Position numbers and translations under genes: made by a program. The notes under the pieces were generated by a model. The model was not told the DNA's origin, did not search any database, and worked only from the letters and a program-made list of their open reading frames with translations. DNA of 24,153 nt from a virus. The stretch spans positions 1 to 24,153 of IMG/VR virus record IMGVR_UViG_3300009430_000010; one strand, 5' to 3'. Positions within the stretch are counted from its first letter, which is position 1. Each line of letters begins with the position of its first letter. Positions 1-5,829 of the stretch are shown here, piece after piece.

Positions 1-1369
1 AGATGGCGACCTGCCGCCGCCACAGTTCGTCGCGATCATCCTCGCAGGCCCACATGAGGACGGTCTGCGGCTCGGCGATCGCGTCGATGTAGAACCGCCC
101 GAGGGCAAGCGCCGTGCCGAGGGTTTGCGCGAGCAGCGACTTGCCCATGCCGCCGCCGCCCGAGAGCAGCATCGGCCCCGGTCCCATCCAGTGATCCACG
201 CGCCACGAGCGTTCGGGCGGCTGCTGGCCTTCGAGCGCGGTCCAGTCGATCGCCTCCGACTTGAGCGGCGGCGCCTTGCGCCCCGGCAGTTCGATCACCG
301 GTTCGAGGTTCGCGTCCGCCTCGTAGGCTTCGACGGGCGGGAGTTCGACGGCGGGAGGTTCGGGTGCCTGCCGCCAGTCAGGCAACGCGATGCCGTGACT
401 GTCGTAAAGCCAACGCTCGACCTCCCGCAGTCCGCGGCTGTCCTTGCAGTGCCCATGGTGGCAAACAAATGCGCCCCGCCACGAGTTGTCCTCAGACGGC
501 TCGCGAATGGCCGCGCCTGAATCTGCCGCTGCAGTATGTTCGTCCACCCACGGGCACGTAACCTCATGCCACCCGTCGTCAAGCTCACCCTTGTAATGAC
601 CGAGAACCGTGAGAGCGTTGCGCAGCACCAGGAACCGATGCGCCGCCGCTCCCTGCTCCACCGTGGTGGGAACCCGCACCTTGGCGTGCCTTTCAGGAAC
701 GAGCGATATTCCGTATGCCTTTGCCAGTTCGTCGATCGTGTAGCGCCGGTCGGGTTCCCACAGCACCAGGCGCGAATAAAACGGCTCACCGTACTTCGCT
801 TTGTTGTTCCAGCCCACGGGTAGCCGACCGTAGCGCGTCACGCCTTTCATGCCGGGGTCTTTGGCGTCTGCGGTAAGTCCTGCAGAGATCATCCGGTCGA
901 TCAGGCGTTCGCACGTTTCCCGGTCCCGGCTTGCGGGGGAATCCTTGAGGAAATACCACCCCTGTGCGTTACCTGGGCTCGTGATGACCACGGCCGACAG
1001 TGGCAACCGCGCGGCCGATGGATTCACTTTCGGGCCGATGTCGTCAAGCATGACGGCACGCATCGCGACGAATTGGGACTTTCGTCGCCGCTCCTGCCCA
1101 TCGGTCGGCGCGAATTCGGATACAGTCAGGTAGTTGTTGGCCTTTGCCTGCCACCGGGTCGAACTCTGGCTGGTGCGCCACGCCCGTCCTGCCCACACCT
1201 CGCGCGGCGCGGTGTACGGGTCATCGGTAAACGAGCACGTGATCGTGTAGTGGTCGTCCTCCATGCCGGCGAAAATCGCCGACAGAAACTCGTCGTTCGT
1301 CACCGCCAACGGTTCTGAATCAAGCAGCTCCCTCAGTTGCGACACGTCGAAACTCACAAGGTTCGTCAT
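1..1369 (-). CDS. Phage primase-helicase (RepB-type primase domain plus RepA-type AAA ATPase), C-terminus cut by window edge
   Basis: The predicted role is priming and unwinding DNA for phage replication. About 456 residues are visible and the C-terminus lies beyond the left edge. The ATG at 1369 overlaps the stop of the HNH-like gene by one base (TGATG), so translation is probably coupled. Residues 105-112 read AVMLDDIG, an acidic pair placed like the metal-binding residues of RepB/AEP-type primases. SPGNAQGWYFL (131-141) and RLPVGWNNK (182-190) resemble the conserved blocks of that family. Around residues 270-320 there is a Cys/His-rich stretch (CPW...CHHGHC) like the small zinc element of phage and plasmid primases. 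A Walker A motif GGGGMGKS is near residue 403 and a Walker B-like VLMWACEDD near 432, followed by RDELWRR, as in RepA-family hexameric helicases. The two-domain architecture is clear; the exact family name is inferred from motifs only. Confidence 0.85.
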   Translation of the reverse strand, partial: MTNLVSFDVSQLRELLDSEPLAVTNDEFLSAIFAGMEDDHYTITCSFTDDPYTAPREVWAGRAWRTSQSSTRWQAKANNYLTVSEFAPTDGQERRRKSQFVAMRAVMLDDIGPKVNPSAARLPLSAVVITSPGNAQGWYFLKDSPASRDRETCERLIDRMISAGLTADAKDPGMKGVTRYGRLPVGWNNKAKYGEPFYSRLVLWEPDRRYTIDELAKAYGISLVPERHAKVRVPTTVEQGAAAHRFLVLRNALTVLGHYKGELDDGWHEVTCPWVDEHTAAADSGAAIREPSEDNSWRGAFVCHHGHCKDSRGLREVERWLYDSHGIALPDWRQAPEPPAVELPPVEAYEADANLEPVIELPGRKAPPLKSEAIDWTALEGQQPPERSWRVDHWMGPGPMLLSGGGGMGKSLLAQTLGTALALGRFYIDAIAEPQTVLMWACEDDRDELWRRQVAI

Positions 1370-1980
1370 CACGCCCGCCCCCTTGCGCCCTTCCGACTGT
1401 TGCAGCTCCGACACAAGACTTCATACGTGGCGCGCGAAGCGTGAAACGCTATCCATGCAGCTTCGACGTCGAGGCTTGCGAGCGTCGCCCCCATGCCTGG
1501 TGTTTCCCGAAGTTCAAGCGGCCCGTGTTCGTCCATGAACGCGCGAGCAATCTTCACGAACGGCTCGCCAGCATGGTCTGCCGTCAAGTCATCTGCCGGG
1601 CCGCATGAAACGCACTCGGCCGGGTCTTGTGCATCGAGGAAGTCCCGCAGATCGCGCGCGATGGCGTATCGCAGCGCCTTCTGTTCGTGCTGATGGCGCC
1701 GCATCCGCGCGGCCTCTTCCGGGTCGCGGTCGCGACTGATGTTGATGGCCTTCACCCAACTCCACTCGCGCGGTTCGCTCCAGTCGTATGCGATGACGTG
1801 GACATGCCGAGGGTCTTTCGGGAAAGTCGGGTTAATTCGGCGCACGGCAAACGTGACGTTTGTACCCGTCACGTCTGCAAACTCGGCGACATCGCCGGGG
1901 GGGAAAGGAACGTCGATCTGGTTGCGGTCGATGATCGCCCTCGCTTGCTCTATGAGGGCTTTCTTCGTCGGGCGCCTCAC
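1369..1980 (-). CDS. HNH-like endonuclease family protein
   Basis: This 203-residue protein starts at a GTG that overlaps the stop of the 59-aa gene. The frame is open further upstream, but that part is a shadow of cro and the 59-aa gene, so the GTG followed by RRPTKKALIEQA was chosen. The C-terminal third carries CVSC, then LTADH about eight residues later, and finally CRSCNSRKGARG. This is the zinc-binding CxxC pair plus the His and Asn arrangement of HNH nucleases. The N-terminal half is unrecognised. In phages such proteins may act in recombination, in packaging-linked cleavage, or as homing nucleases. Here the gene sits in the cro-replication operon, directly before the primase-helicase. 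Its substrate cannot be told from sequence. Confidence 0.7.
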   Translation of the reverse strand: MRRPTKKALIEQARAIIDRNQIDVPFPPGDVAEFADVTGTNVTFAVRRINPTFPKDPRHVHVIAYDWSEPREWSWVKAINISRDRDPEEAARMRRHQHEQKALRYAIARDLRDFLDAQDPAECVSCGPADDLTADHAGEPFVKIARAFMDEHGPLELRETPGMGATLASLDVEAAWIAFHASRATYEVLCRSCNSRKGARGRA

Positions 1981-2156
1981 CGCACGAGCCCCTGCTCGCG
2001 CTCCATCTGCTTCACGCGCTCGTCGCTGCGCCGCTCGTGGAGCTGACACAGCGCGTTCCACCACGCACGGCGCTCTTTCGGCGTCGCGGCGGTCTGCAAC
2101 CGGAGCGCGGCGAGGTTGATCTCGGCCTCGAGGGCTGCGTCGGCGGGCGCGTTCAC
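1977..2156 (-). CDS. Small early protein, 59 aa, unknown function
   Basis: A GTG-started ORF of 59 residues fills the space between cro and the HNH-like gene. The GTG overlaps the cro stop codon (GTGA), and its own TGA overlaps the GTG of the next gene. This is the tight coupling expected of a real member of the early operon. The protein is charged and predicted helical, beginning VNAPADAALEAEINLAALRL and containing KERRAWWNALCQLHERRSDE. I see no signal peptide, membrane segment or recognisable motif. A role in replication or early host takeover is possible from its position only. Confidence 0.65.
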   Translation of the reverse strand: MNAPADAALEAEINLAALRLQTAATPKERRAWWNALCQLHERRSDERVKQMEREQGLVR

Positions 2157-2359
2157 GCAGCCTCCGGCGGCGTCTCGTGCTTTTCGTACAGGGAAGGATC
2201 AACGCGCAGCAGTCCCGCGGTGATGACCTGGATCTTGTAGGCCGTTCCCTCGGGGATCACGTCGCCCCATTGGGAAACGGCGCTCTTGGTGATGCCGAGA
2301 GCGTGCGCGACTTCTACTTGCGTGCCGCCGAAGTGAGCGATGACGTCGGATTTCTTCAT
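2153..2359 (-). CDS. cro: Cro-type repressor (P22 Cro-like HTH)
   Basis: This is a 68-residue DNA-binding protein that starts MKKSDVIAHFGGTQ and contains ALGITKSAVSQW, VIPEGTAYKIQVITAG and a short C-terminal tail. These blocks parallel those of phage P22 Cro as I remember it (DVIDHFG, ALGI, AVSQW, VIPE and ITAG-like). The helix-turn-helix spans about residues 14-34. Cro is expected to repress the repressor promoter and shut down early transcription during lytic growth. It is the first gene of a leftward operon continuing to the primase-helicase, and it diverges from a second HTH repressor gene. No good Shine-Dalgarno precedes the ATG. A plausible -10 box ends seven bases upstream, so the mRNA may be leaderless. 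Confidence 0.85.
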   Translation of the reverse strand: MKKSDVIAHFGGTQVEVAHALGITKSAVSQWGDVIPEGTAYKIQVITAGLLRVDPSLYEKHETPPEAA

Positions 2360-2366
2360 GCCGCCA

Positions 2367-2396
2367 AAGGTACAGCATGCTGTTCCTGCGGGTCAA
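2367..2396 (-). promoter_or_regulatory. Predicted early promoter for cro (PR-like)
   Basis: On the minus strand a TTGACC -35 box (2396-2391) and a TACCTT -10 box (2372-2367) are 18 bases apart. Transcription would start near 2360, essentially at the cro ATG (2359). One AGCATGCT operator core overlaps the 5' part of the -35 box and the other lies between the boxes, abutting the -10. Binding at either should block RNA polymerase. The prediction is from sequence only; the match to the second module at 2835-2872 strengthens it. Confidence 0.6.
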
Positions 2397-2404
2397 GCAT
2401 GCTT
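2372..2404. promoter_or_regulatory. Paired operator palindromes between cro and the repressor gene
   Basis: Two perfect palindromes share the core AGCATGCT. They are ACAGCATGCTGT at 2372-2383 and AAGCATGCTT at 2395-2404. Their centres are 22 bp apart, about two helical turns, so dimers would bind on the same face of the DNA. They lie in the cro/repressor intergenic space and overlap the cro promoter. Related cores recur at 2837-2844 and 2858-2865. The repressor, Cro or both are the likely ligands. Confidence 0.75.
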
Positions 2405-2419
2405 CTCCCGCCATGGGCG

Positions 2420-2425
2420 TACAAT
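2420..2425 (+). promoter_or_regulatory. Predicted -10 box of the repressor promoter (PRM-like)
   Basis: TACAAT matches the sigma-70 -10 consensus at five of six bases. It ends six bases before the GTG start of the repressor gene, so the transcript would begin at or next to the start codon. No recognisable -35 exists at the right distance; that position is occupied by the operator at 2395-2404. The promoter is therefore probably weak and under repressor or Cro control, comparable to lambda PRM and its leaderless cI mRNA. Confidence 0.5.
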
Positions 2426-2431
2426 TCGCGC

Positions 2432-2689
2432 GTGGAAACGCTGGCAGATCGTATTAGGACGCTACGGCGGGCTCGTGGGATGAGCCAGGCCGAGCTGGCG
2501 GCCTACTGCGGCGTGACCAAATCCGCGGTGAGCCAGTGGGAGGTCGGCGCGACCAGCAACATCAGGCTGCAGCCGCTCATCCTGCTGGTCGAGGCGCTAA
2601 AGACGGATCTGCCGTATCTGATCTATGGCGAGCGCCGCCGTCCGGATGGCGAGCCGGCGCCAGCGCGCAAGAAGCACACGGCGACCTGA
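2432..2689 (+). CDS. Short CI-like HTH repressor without a protease domain
   Basis: This 85-residue protein begins at a GTG (VETLADRIRTLRRARGMSQA) and carries an HTH_3/XRE fold, with AELAAYCGVTKSAVSQWEVG as helices 2-3 and LLVEALKTDLPYLIYG as the last helices. It ends in a basic tail (RRRPDGEPAPARKKHTAT). It is divergent from cro and separated from it by two operators, the standard position of a lysogeny repressor. Full CI proteins are about 200-240 residues and have an S24 self-cleavage domain; none is encoded here, and the next ORF is unrelated. Open reading continues upstream of the GTG, but that part runs through the operators and antisense to cro, so I reject it. No Shine-Dalgarno is visible, consistent with a leaderless mRNA. 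Confidence 0.8.
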   Translation: METLADRIRTLRRARGMSQAELAAYCGVTKSAVSQWEVGATSNIRLQPLILLVEALKTDLPYLIYGERRRPDGEPAPARKKHTAT

Positions 2690-2792
2690 TCCGGCCCGTT
2701 GGCGGGCTGAACCATACCCAGAGTACGTTGTCGCTGCGTAGCAGCACGCGGCGCTTCGTTGATTTTTCCTTTTCGGCCATGAGTCATCCCTG

Positions 2793-2808
2793 AACCCAGC
2801 CTGGGGTT
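2793..2808 (+). terminator. Weak hairpin in the 2690-2834 gap, possible repressor terminator
   Basis: AACCC and GGGTT form a 5-bp stem around a six-base loop, about 100 bases after the repressor stop. There is no proper U-tract (only one extra T, then GGCG). The rest of 2690-2834 holds no ORF or RNA gene I can support. Confidence 0.2.
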
Positions 2809-2834
2809 TGGCGACATTCAATCATCTTTTTCGT

Positions 2835-2872
2835 ACAGCATGCTTGACAGTTAATGCAGCTTGCTTTACTTT
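2835..2872 (+). promoter_or_regulatory. Predicted early promoter (PL-like) with paired operators
   Basis: A perfect TTGACA -35 (2844-2849) is followed after 17 bases by TACTTT (2867-2872). The operator core AGCATGCT (2837-2844) touches the -35, and AGCTTGCT (2858-2865) lies just upstream of the -10, 21 bp centre to centre. The predicted start near 2879 precedes the gene at 2907. The leader contains a small GC hairpin (GCCGG/CCGGC, 2881-2894) just before the Shine-Dalgarno GGGAGG. The layout copies the cro promoter, so the same repressor should silence both early operons. Confidence 0.7.
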
Positions 2873-2906
2873 GACCCCATGCCGGATCCCCGGCGCGGGA
2901 GGCCAG

Positions 2907-3317
2907 ATGACAACCAAGACCGCATTCGACCGCTACGTCACCGACGTCGGCTTTGACCCGACCGCGACGCCGGACGCCGCCGCCGTGTCCGCCTGGCTCG
3001 ACCGCGAACTCGCCGACGAATCGCCGTCATGGGTCGTGAGCAACCTCGTCGACGAAATGCTGTTCGACAACGACCGCAAGCAGGACAAGCAGGAGATGGT
3101 CCTGCGTGTCGTCCTCGACGCACTCACCAAGCCCGACCCGCAGGCGGTCGTCTGGTACGCGATGGCCGACGCCATGAAGCGGCTCGTGCAACGCGACGCG
3201 CGGCGCAAAGCCGCGGCCGCTGCGTGGGTCGAGGAGATGCTGCGCCCGCTCAAGAAGTCGGTCGAGCACTACGATGCGATCGGCACCGACCGCCGCGCGC
3301 TGGCAAGGCGGCAGTAA
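2907..3317 (+). CDS. Early phage protein, 136 aa, unknown function
   Basis: This is the first gene of the rightward recombination operon. Its ATG follows GGGAGG by four bases. The protein starts MTTKTAFDRYVTDVGFDPTA and is largely acidic and helical, with SWVVSNLVDEMLFDNDRKQD in the middle and a basic Ala/Arg-rich stretch (DARRKAAAAAWVEEMLRPLKK) near residues 96-116. I do not recognise a family. Lambda places its antiterminator N here, but this protein has no obvious N-like arginine-rich N-terminus. The stop overlaps the next start (TAATG). Confidence 0.7.
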   Translation: MTTKTAFDRYVTDVGFDPTATPDAAAVSAWLDRELADESPSWVVSNLVDEMLFDNDRKQDKQEMVLRVVLDALTKPDPQAVVWYAMADAMKRLVQRDARRKAAAAAWVEEMLRPLKKSVEHYDAIGTDRRALARRQ

Positions 3318-3520
3318 TGGACGCCGACGGCCTCGCGCTGATGTTCTGGGTATTCGTCGGGATGGGCGTGGCACTGATCGCCGCCGGCGGGGTGGAGTGG
3401 ATTCTGTCGCGGCCGGATCGGCGCTGGCTGAAGCGGCTGCACGACCAGGAGCGGGCGCGCATTGCGTGGCAGTCGCGCGTGATTCTGGACCAGTGCTTCT
3501 ACAAGCAAGAGGACAAGTGA
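3317..3520 (+). CDS. Small single-span membrane protein, 67 aa
   Basis: The ATG overlaps the previous TAA and the TGA overlaps the recT start, so the gene is embedded in the operon. An N-terminal hydrophobic stretch (LALMFWVFVGMGVALIAAGG, residues 5-24) predicts one membrane helix. The rest is a basic cytoplasmic-type tail (RPDRRWLKRLHDQERARIA) ending in KQEDK. Function is unknown. Small membrane proteins in early phage operons can be superinfection-exclusion or host-interaction factors, but nothing here shows that. Confidence 0.65.
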   Translation: MDADGLALMFWVFVGMGVALIAAGGVEWILSRPDRRWLKRLHDQERARIAWQSRVILDQCFYKQEDK

Positions 3521-4233
3521 TGACCAATCTCGTTCCGTTTCAGGACATGGAGCGGATGGCGCTCGCCATCGCCAAGTCCAATTTGTTCGGCATGAAAACG
3601 CCCGAACAGGCGCTCGCGCTGATGTCGATCGCGCAGGCCGAGGGAATGCACCCGGCGACCGCGGCGCGCGACTACCACGTGATCCAGGGCCGTCCGGCGC
3701 TCAAGTGCGACGCGATGCTGGCGCGCTTCCAGGCGGCCGGCGGGCGTGTCGAGTGGACGTCGTATACCGACCAGAAGGTGGCGGCGAAGTTCACGCACCC
3801 GCAGGGCGGCACGGTGGAGATCGACTGGGACCAGCCGCGCGCGAAGGCGGCCGGGCTGCTGAGCAAGGACAACTGGAAGTCGTACCCGCGGCAGATGCTG
3901 CGGGCGCGGGTGATTTCGGAGGGTGTGCGCACGGTGTTTCCCGGCGCGACCGGCGTGATGTACACGGCCGAGGAAGTGCAGGACATGGTCGACGAGACGC
4001 CGGCCAGCGGGCCGAAGGACGTGACGCCGGCGCCGATGGCCGCGCCGGTGCTCGACGAGGCAGAGCGCGCCGACCACCTGGCGGCGATCGAGGCCGCGGC
4101 GGATCTGTCCGACCTGAAGCGCGCGTATGCGACGGCGTACTCGGCGGCGAAGCAAGCCGGCGACGTGGCGGCGATCAATGATTTCGAGCGGGCGAAGGAT
4201 GCCGCGAAAGTGCGGCTGACGGAGGCTGCGTAA
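3520..4233 (+). CDS. recT: RecT-family single-strand annealing protein
   Basis: The 237-residue protein begins MTNLVPFQDMERMALAIAKS and continues with the RecT-family pattern: KTPEQALALMSIAQAEGMHP, RDYHVIQGRPALKCDAMLARF and YPRQMLRARVISEGVRTVFPG. RecT proteins anneal complementary single strands during phage recombination and repair. The C-terminal 60 residues are Ala/Asp/Glu-rich and variable. The start ATG overlaps the previous stop, and the gene's last base is the first base of the following ATG. The usual exonuclease partner (RecE, lambda Exo or YqaJ-type) is not encoded next to it or anywhere in this window. Confidence 0.9.
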   Translation: MTNLVPFQDMERMALAIAKSNLFGMKTPEQALALMSIAQAEGMHPATAARDYHVIQGRPALKCDAMLARFQAAGGRVEWTSYTDQKVAAKFTHPQGGTVEIDWDQPRAKAAGLLSKDNWKSYPRQMLRARVISEGVRTVFPGATGVMYTAEEVQDMVDETPASGPKDVTPAPMAAPVLDEAERADHLAAIEAAADLSDLKRAYATAYSAAKQAGDVAAINDFERAKDAAKVRLTEAA

Positions 4234-4733
4234 TGCCCCACCTCTACGAAATCGTCGCGCACCGCGCCGAGTTCGAGCGCCTGGCCGAGCAAGGCGACCT
4301 CGACCCGCAACTGATCGTCGACACGCTGGAAAGTCTCGACGGCGAGCTCGAGGCGAAGGCGGTCAGCATCGCGCAGTTCACCCGCAACCTGGACTCGACG
4401 GCCGCCGCGGTGCGCGAGGCCGGCAAGTCGATGCTCGAGCGGGCCGCGCGGCTGGAGAAACGTGCCGAGTCGATCCGCAATTACATGCTCTACCAGTTCC
4501 AGTTCGCGGGCGTGACGAAGATCGAGTGCCCGTGGTTCGTGATCTCGATCCGCAAGAATCCGCCGGCCGTCGTGATCGACGACGAGAAGTCGGTGCCGGA
4601 GGACTTCAAGACGGTGCCGGAGCCGCCGGCGCCGCGGCCGGACAAGGTGAAGATCCGCGACGCGCTGAAGGCGGGCGAGGACGTGCCGGGGTGTCGGCTG
4701 CTGCAGAGCGAGCGGCTGGAGATCAAGGAATGA
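4233..4733 (+). CDS. Gp157-family (Siphovirus Gp157) protein
   Basis: This 166-residue protein has the Gp157 layout. An N-terminal helical half (MPHLYEIVAHRAEFERLAEQ, LDGELEAKAVSIAQFTRNLD, LEKRAESIRNYMLYQFQFAG) leads to a beta-rich C-terminal part (FVISIRKNPPAVVIDDEKSV, VPGCRLLQSERLEIKE). Gp157 was linked to phage resistance in Streptococcus thermophilus phages and is often found beside recombination genes. Its biochemical role is not settled. The gene directly follows recT with a one-base overlap, so the two are probably co-translated and may work together in recombination. Confidence 0.85.
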   Translation: MPHLYEIVAHRAEFERLAEQGDLDPQLIVDTLESLDGELEAKAVSIAQFTRNLDSTAAAVREAGKSMLERAARLEKRAESIRNYMLYQFQFAGVTKIECPWFVISIRKNPPAVVIDDEKSVPEDFKTVPEPPAPRPDKVKIRDALKAGEDVPGCRLLQSERLEIKE

Positions 4734-4906
4734 CCCGCCCCATCGTCGGCCGCCCGCCGAAGCTGCCGCCGAAGACCGTGCAGGCGTTGCTGGTGTGGGC
4801 CGCGCTCGGGCGGAACGTGCCGGAGGTGGCGCGCAATCTCGGCGTGTCGCCGACGACGGTGCGCCGGTATCTGTCGGGCGCGCACAAGCGGGAGGTGGCG
4901 GCATGA
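4730..4906 (+). CDS. Small helix-turn-helix protein, 58 aa
   Basis: The ATG overlaps the previous TGA (ATGA). The protein begins MTRPIVGRPPKLPPKTVQAL and contains NVPEVARNLGVSPTTVRRYL, a resolvase/Hin-type helix-turn-helix, near residues 29-48. The GRPPKL segment looks like an AT-hook-style or basic arm. It is too short to hold a catalytic domain, so it is most likely a small DNA-binding regulator or accessory factor. Its target is unknown. Confidence 0.65.
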   Translation: MTRPIVGRPPKLPPKTVQALLVWAALGRNVPEVARNLGVSPTTVRRYLSGAHKREVAA

Positions 4907-5244
4907 ACCGGACATGTGACGTCTGCAGCGAGTCGAAGGCAGACTCGGCGTTCCGCAAATTCGCGCGCGGCCGCCGCAAGACGTGCATGGCGTGCGAGTC
5001 AGGATCGAAGGCGAGCGACGGCGCGGTGCCGGCTGGCTGCGGCCTGCAGCCCTCGAAGCCGAGCGGCCACATGGAGGTCGCCCCCGGCCTCGGCGTGCGC
5101 GCCAGTATCGAAGCCGGTGCGCTGCACCTCGAGCAGGACCGCCAGGACGGCGACACGATCTACACGCACGAGATCGTCCTGGCGCCGCATGAGGTGCGGC
5201 AGCTCGCTGACTGGATCGCGGAGCTGGTCAGGATGTCGGCGTGA
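4903..5244 (+). CDS. Small zinc-finger-like protein, 113 aa
   Basis: The start overlaps the stop of the HTH gene. Cysteines C5, C8, C28 and C31 (CDVC...CMAC) with a basic loop (FRKFARGRRK) suggest a small zinc ribbon at the N-terminus. A low-complexity linker follows. A second part (VRASIEAGALHLEQDRQDGD, then HEIVLAPHEVRQLADWIAEL) looks like a compact beta-alpha domain common in phage hypothetical proteins. The function is unrecognised. Confidence 0.65.
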   Translation: MNRTCDVCSESKADSAFRKFARGRRKTCMACESGSKASDGAVPAGCGLQPSKPSGHMEVAPGLGVRASIEAGALHLEQDRQDGDTIYTHEIVLAPHEVRQLADWIAELVRMSA

Positions 5245-5351
5245 TCCCCTGGTTCTCCCCCGACTGGCGCGTCCACTACGCCCGGCTGCTCGCGCAGATC
5301 AAGGCGCTTGAGGCGCTGGCGAAGGCGGCGGGCAGGAATCTACGGCTATGA
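5241..5351 (+). CDS. Very small ORF, 36 aa
   Basis: A GTG overlaps the previous stop (GTGA) and opens a 36-codon frame: VIPWFSPDWRVHYARLLAQI, then a Lys/Ala-rich helix and RNLRL. The coupling and the amphipathic character support a real small gene, but there is no family match and no independent Shine-Dalgarno, so it could also be chance. Confidence 0.4.
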   Translation: MIPWFSPDWRVHYARLLAQIKALEALAKAAGRNLRL

Positions 5352-5370
5352 CGCTTCTGACCGAGCCTAT

Positions 5371-5475
5371 ATGAAAATCATATTAAGCATCGTCGTTTCG
5401 TTCGTGTTTTTCAGTCTGCTGTACGGGGCGGTGGCTGACGCGATCAGCCGGCTGGCGGCGCTGATTCCAGGGTGA
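5371..5475 (+). CDS. Very small membrane protein, 34 aa
   Basis: The ORF MKIILSIVVSFVFFSLLYGA continues with VADAISRLAALIPG. A short positively charged start followed by about 16 hydrophobic residues predicts one membrane helix. It is less GC-rich than its neighbours at the start. The ATG overlaps the stop of an eight-codon ORF (5348-5374). The function is unknown. Confidence 0.45.
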   Translation: MKIILSIVVSFVFFSLLYGAVADAISRLAALIPG

Positions 5476-5489
5476 GGTTTCGATCAGCG

Positions 5490-5507
5490 CAGGAGGGTGA
5501 GCGATGA
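5490..5507 (+). repeat. Direct repeat copy 1: ribosome-binding site plus start codon
   Basis: CAGGAGGGTGAGCGATGA occurs here and again, identically, at 5738-5755. Each copy supplies a strong AGGAGG and the ATG of the following gene. Confidence 0.9.
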
Positions 5508-5755
5508 GCGATCCAATCATTCAGTCACGCTGCGCCGACTTGTCGCAAGAGCGGAAGATCGAACGTCTTGAGCGCGAACTGGCCGAAGCTCAAGCCACGC
5601 TCCGCGACCACGCAGAAATACAAAATGCTTTGCACGATCAACTTGCCGAGGCGCGGGGGCTGCTGACCTCAATCCGACAGAACTTTCACATGACTAGCGA
5701 ATGGGCAGACCGCATCGACGCCTTCCTCGCGGAGCCACAGGAGGGTGAGCGATGA
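5504..5755 (+). CDS. Small coiled-coil protein, 83 aa
   Basis: A very good Shine-Dalgarno (AGGAGG, seven bases upstream) precedes the ATG. The protein starts MSDPIIQSRCADLSQERKIE and carries a heptad-like Leu/Ala helix (RLERELAEAQATLRDHAEIQ, then LHDQLAEARGLLTSI) over residues 22-57. The C-terminus is short (WADRIDAFLAEPQEGER). Its last codons form the repeated AGGAGG-start unit of the next gene. Function is unknown; a small dimeric accessory protein is likely. Confidence 0.65.
   Translation: MSDPIIQSRCADLSQERKIERLERELAEAQATLRDHAEIQNALHDQLAEARGLLTSIRQNFHMTSEWADRIDAFLAEPQEGER
5738..5755 (+). repeat. Direct repeat copy 2: ribosome-binding site plus start codon
   Basis: Identical over 18 bases to 5490-5507. 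Here the repeat lies inside the end of the coiled-coil gene and starts the 25-aa ORF. Confidence 0.9.
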
Positions 5756-5829
5756 CACTGCTGGACGCGATCCTGCTGGCGCTGGCGGGGTGGGTGATGT
5801 ACGAGGCGTGGTACAGGCACCGCCAGTGA
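5752..5829 (+). CDS. Very small hydrophobic ORF, 25 aa
   Basis: Starting from the repeated AGGAGG-ATG unit, this ORF reads MTLLDAILLALAGWVMYEAW and ends YRHRQ. It is hydrophobic with a basic tail, compatible with one short membrane helix. The strong Shine-Dalgarno and its overlap with both neighbours support translation. It may also serve to couple translation to the excisionase-like gene, whose GTG overlaps its stop. Confidence 0.45.
   Translation: MTLLDAILLALAGWVMYEAWYRHRQ

Noticed and set aside
2177-2431. Upstream in-frame extension of the repressor ORF
   Set aside because: It would read antisense through cro and through both operators; the GTG at 2432 fits the promoter position and the HTH domain boundary.
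3672-5156. 494-codon open frame on the minus strand opposite recT and Gp157
   Set aside because: Composition is Arg/Ser/Ala/Pro-rich shadow coding. The plus strand carries recognisable RecT and Gp157 families with tight overlaps.
5348-5374. Eight-codon ORF (MTLLTEPI) overlapping two small ORFs
   Set aside because: Too short to support as a gene; it could act as a translational coupler only.
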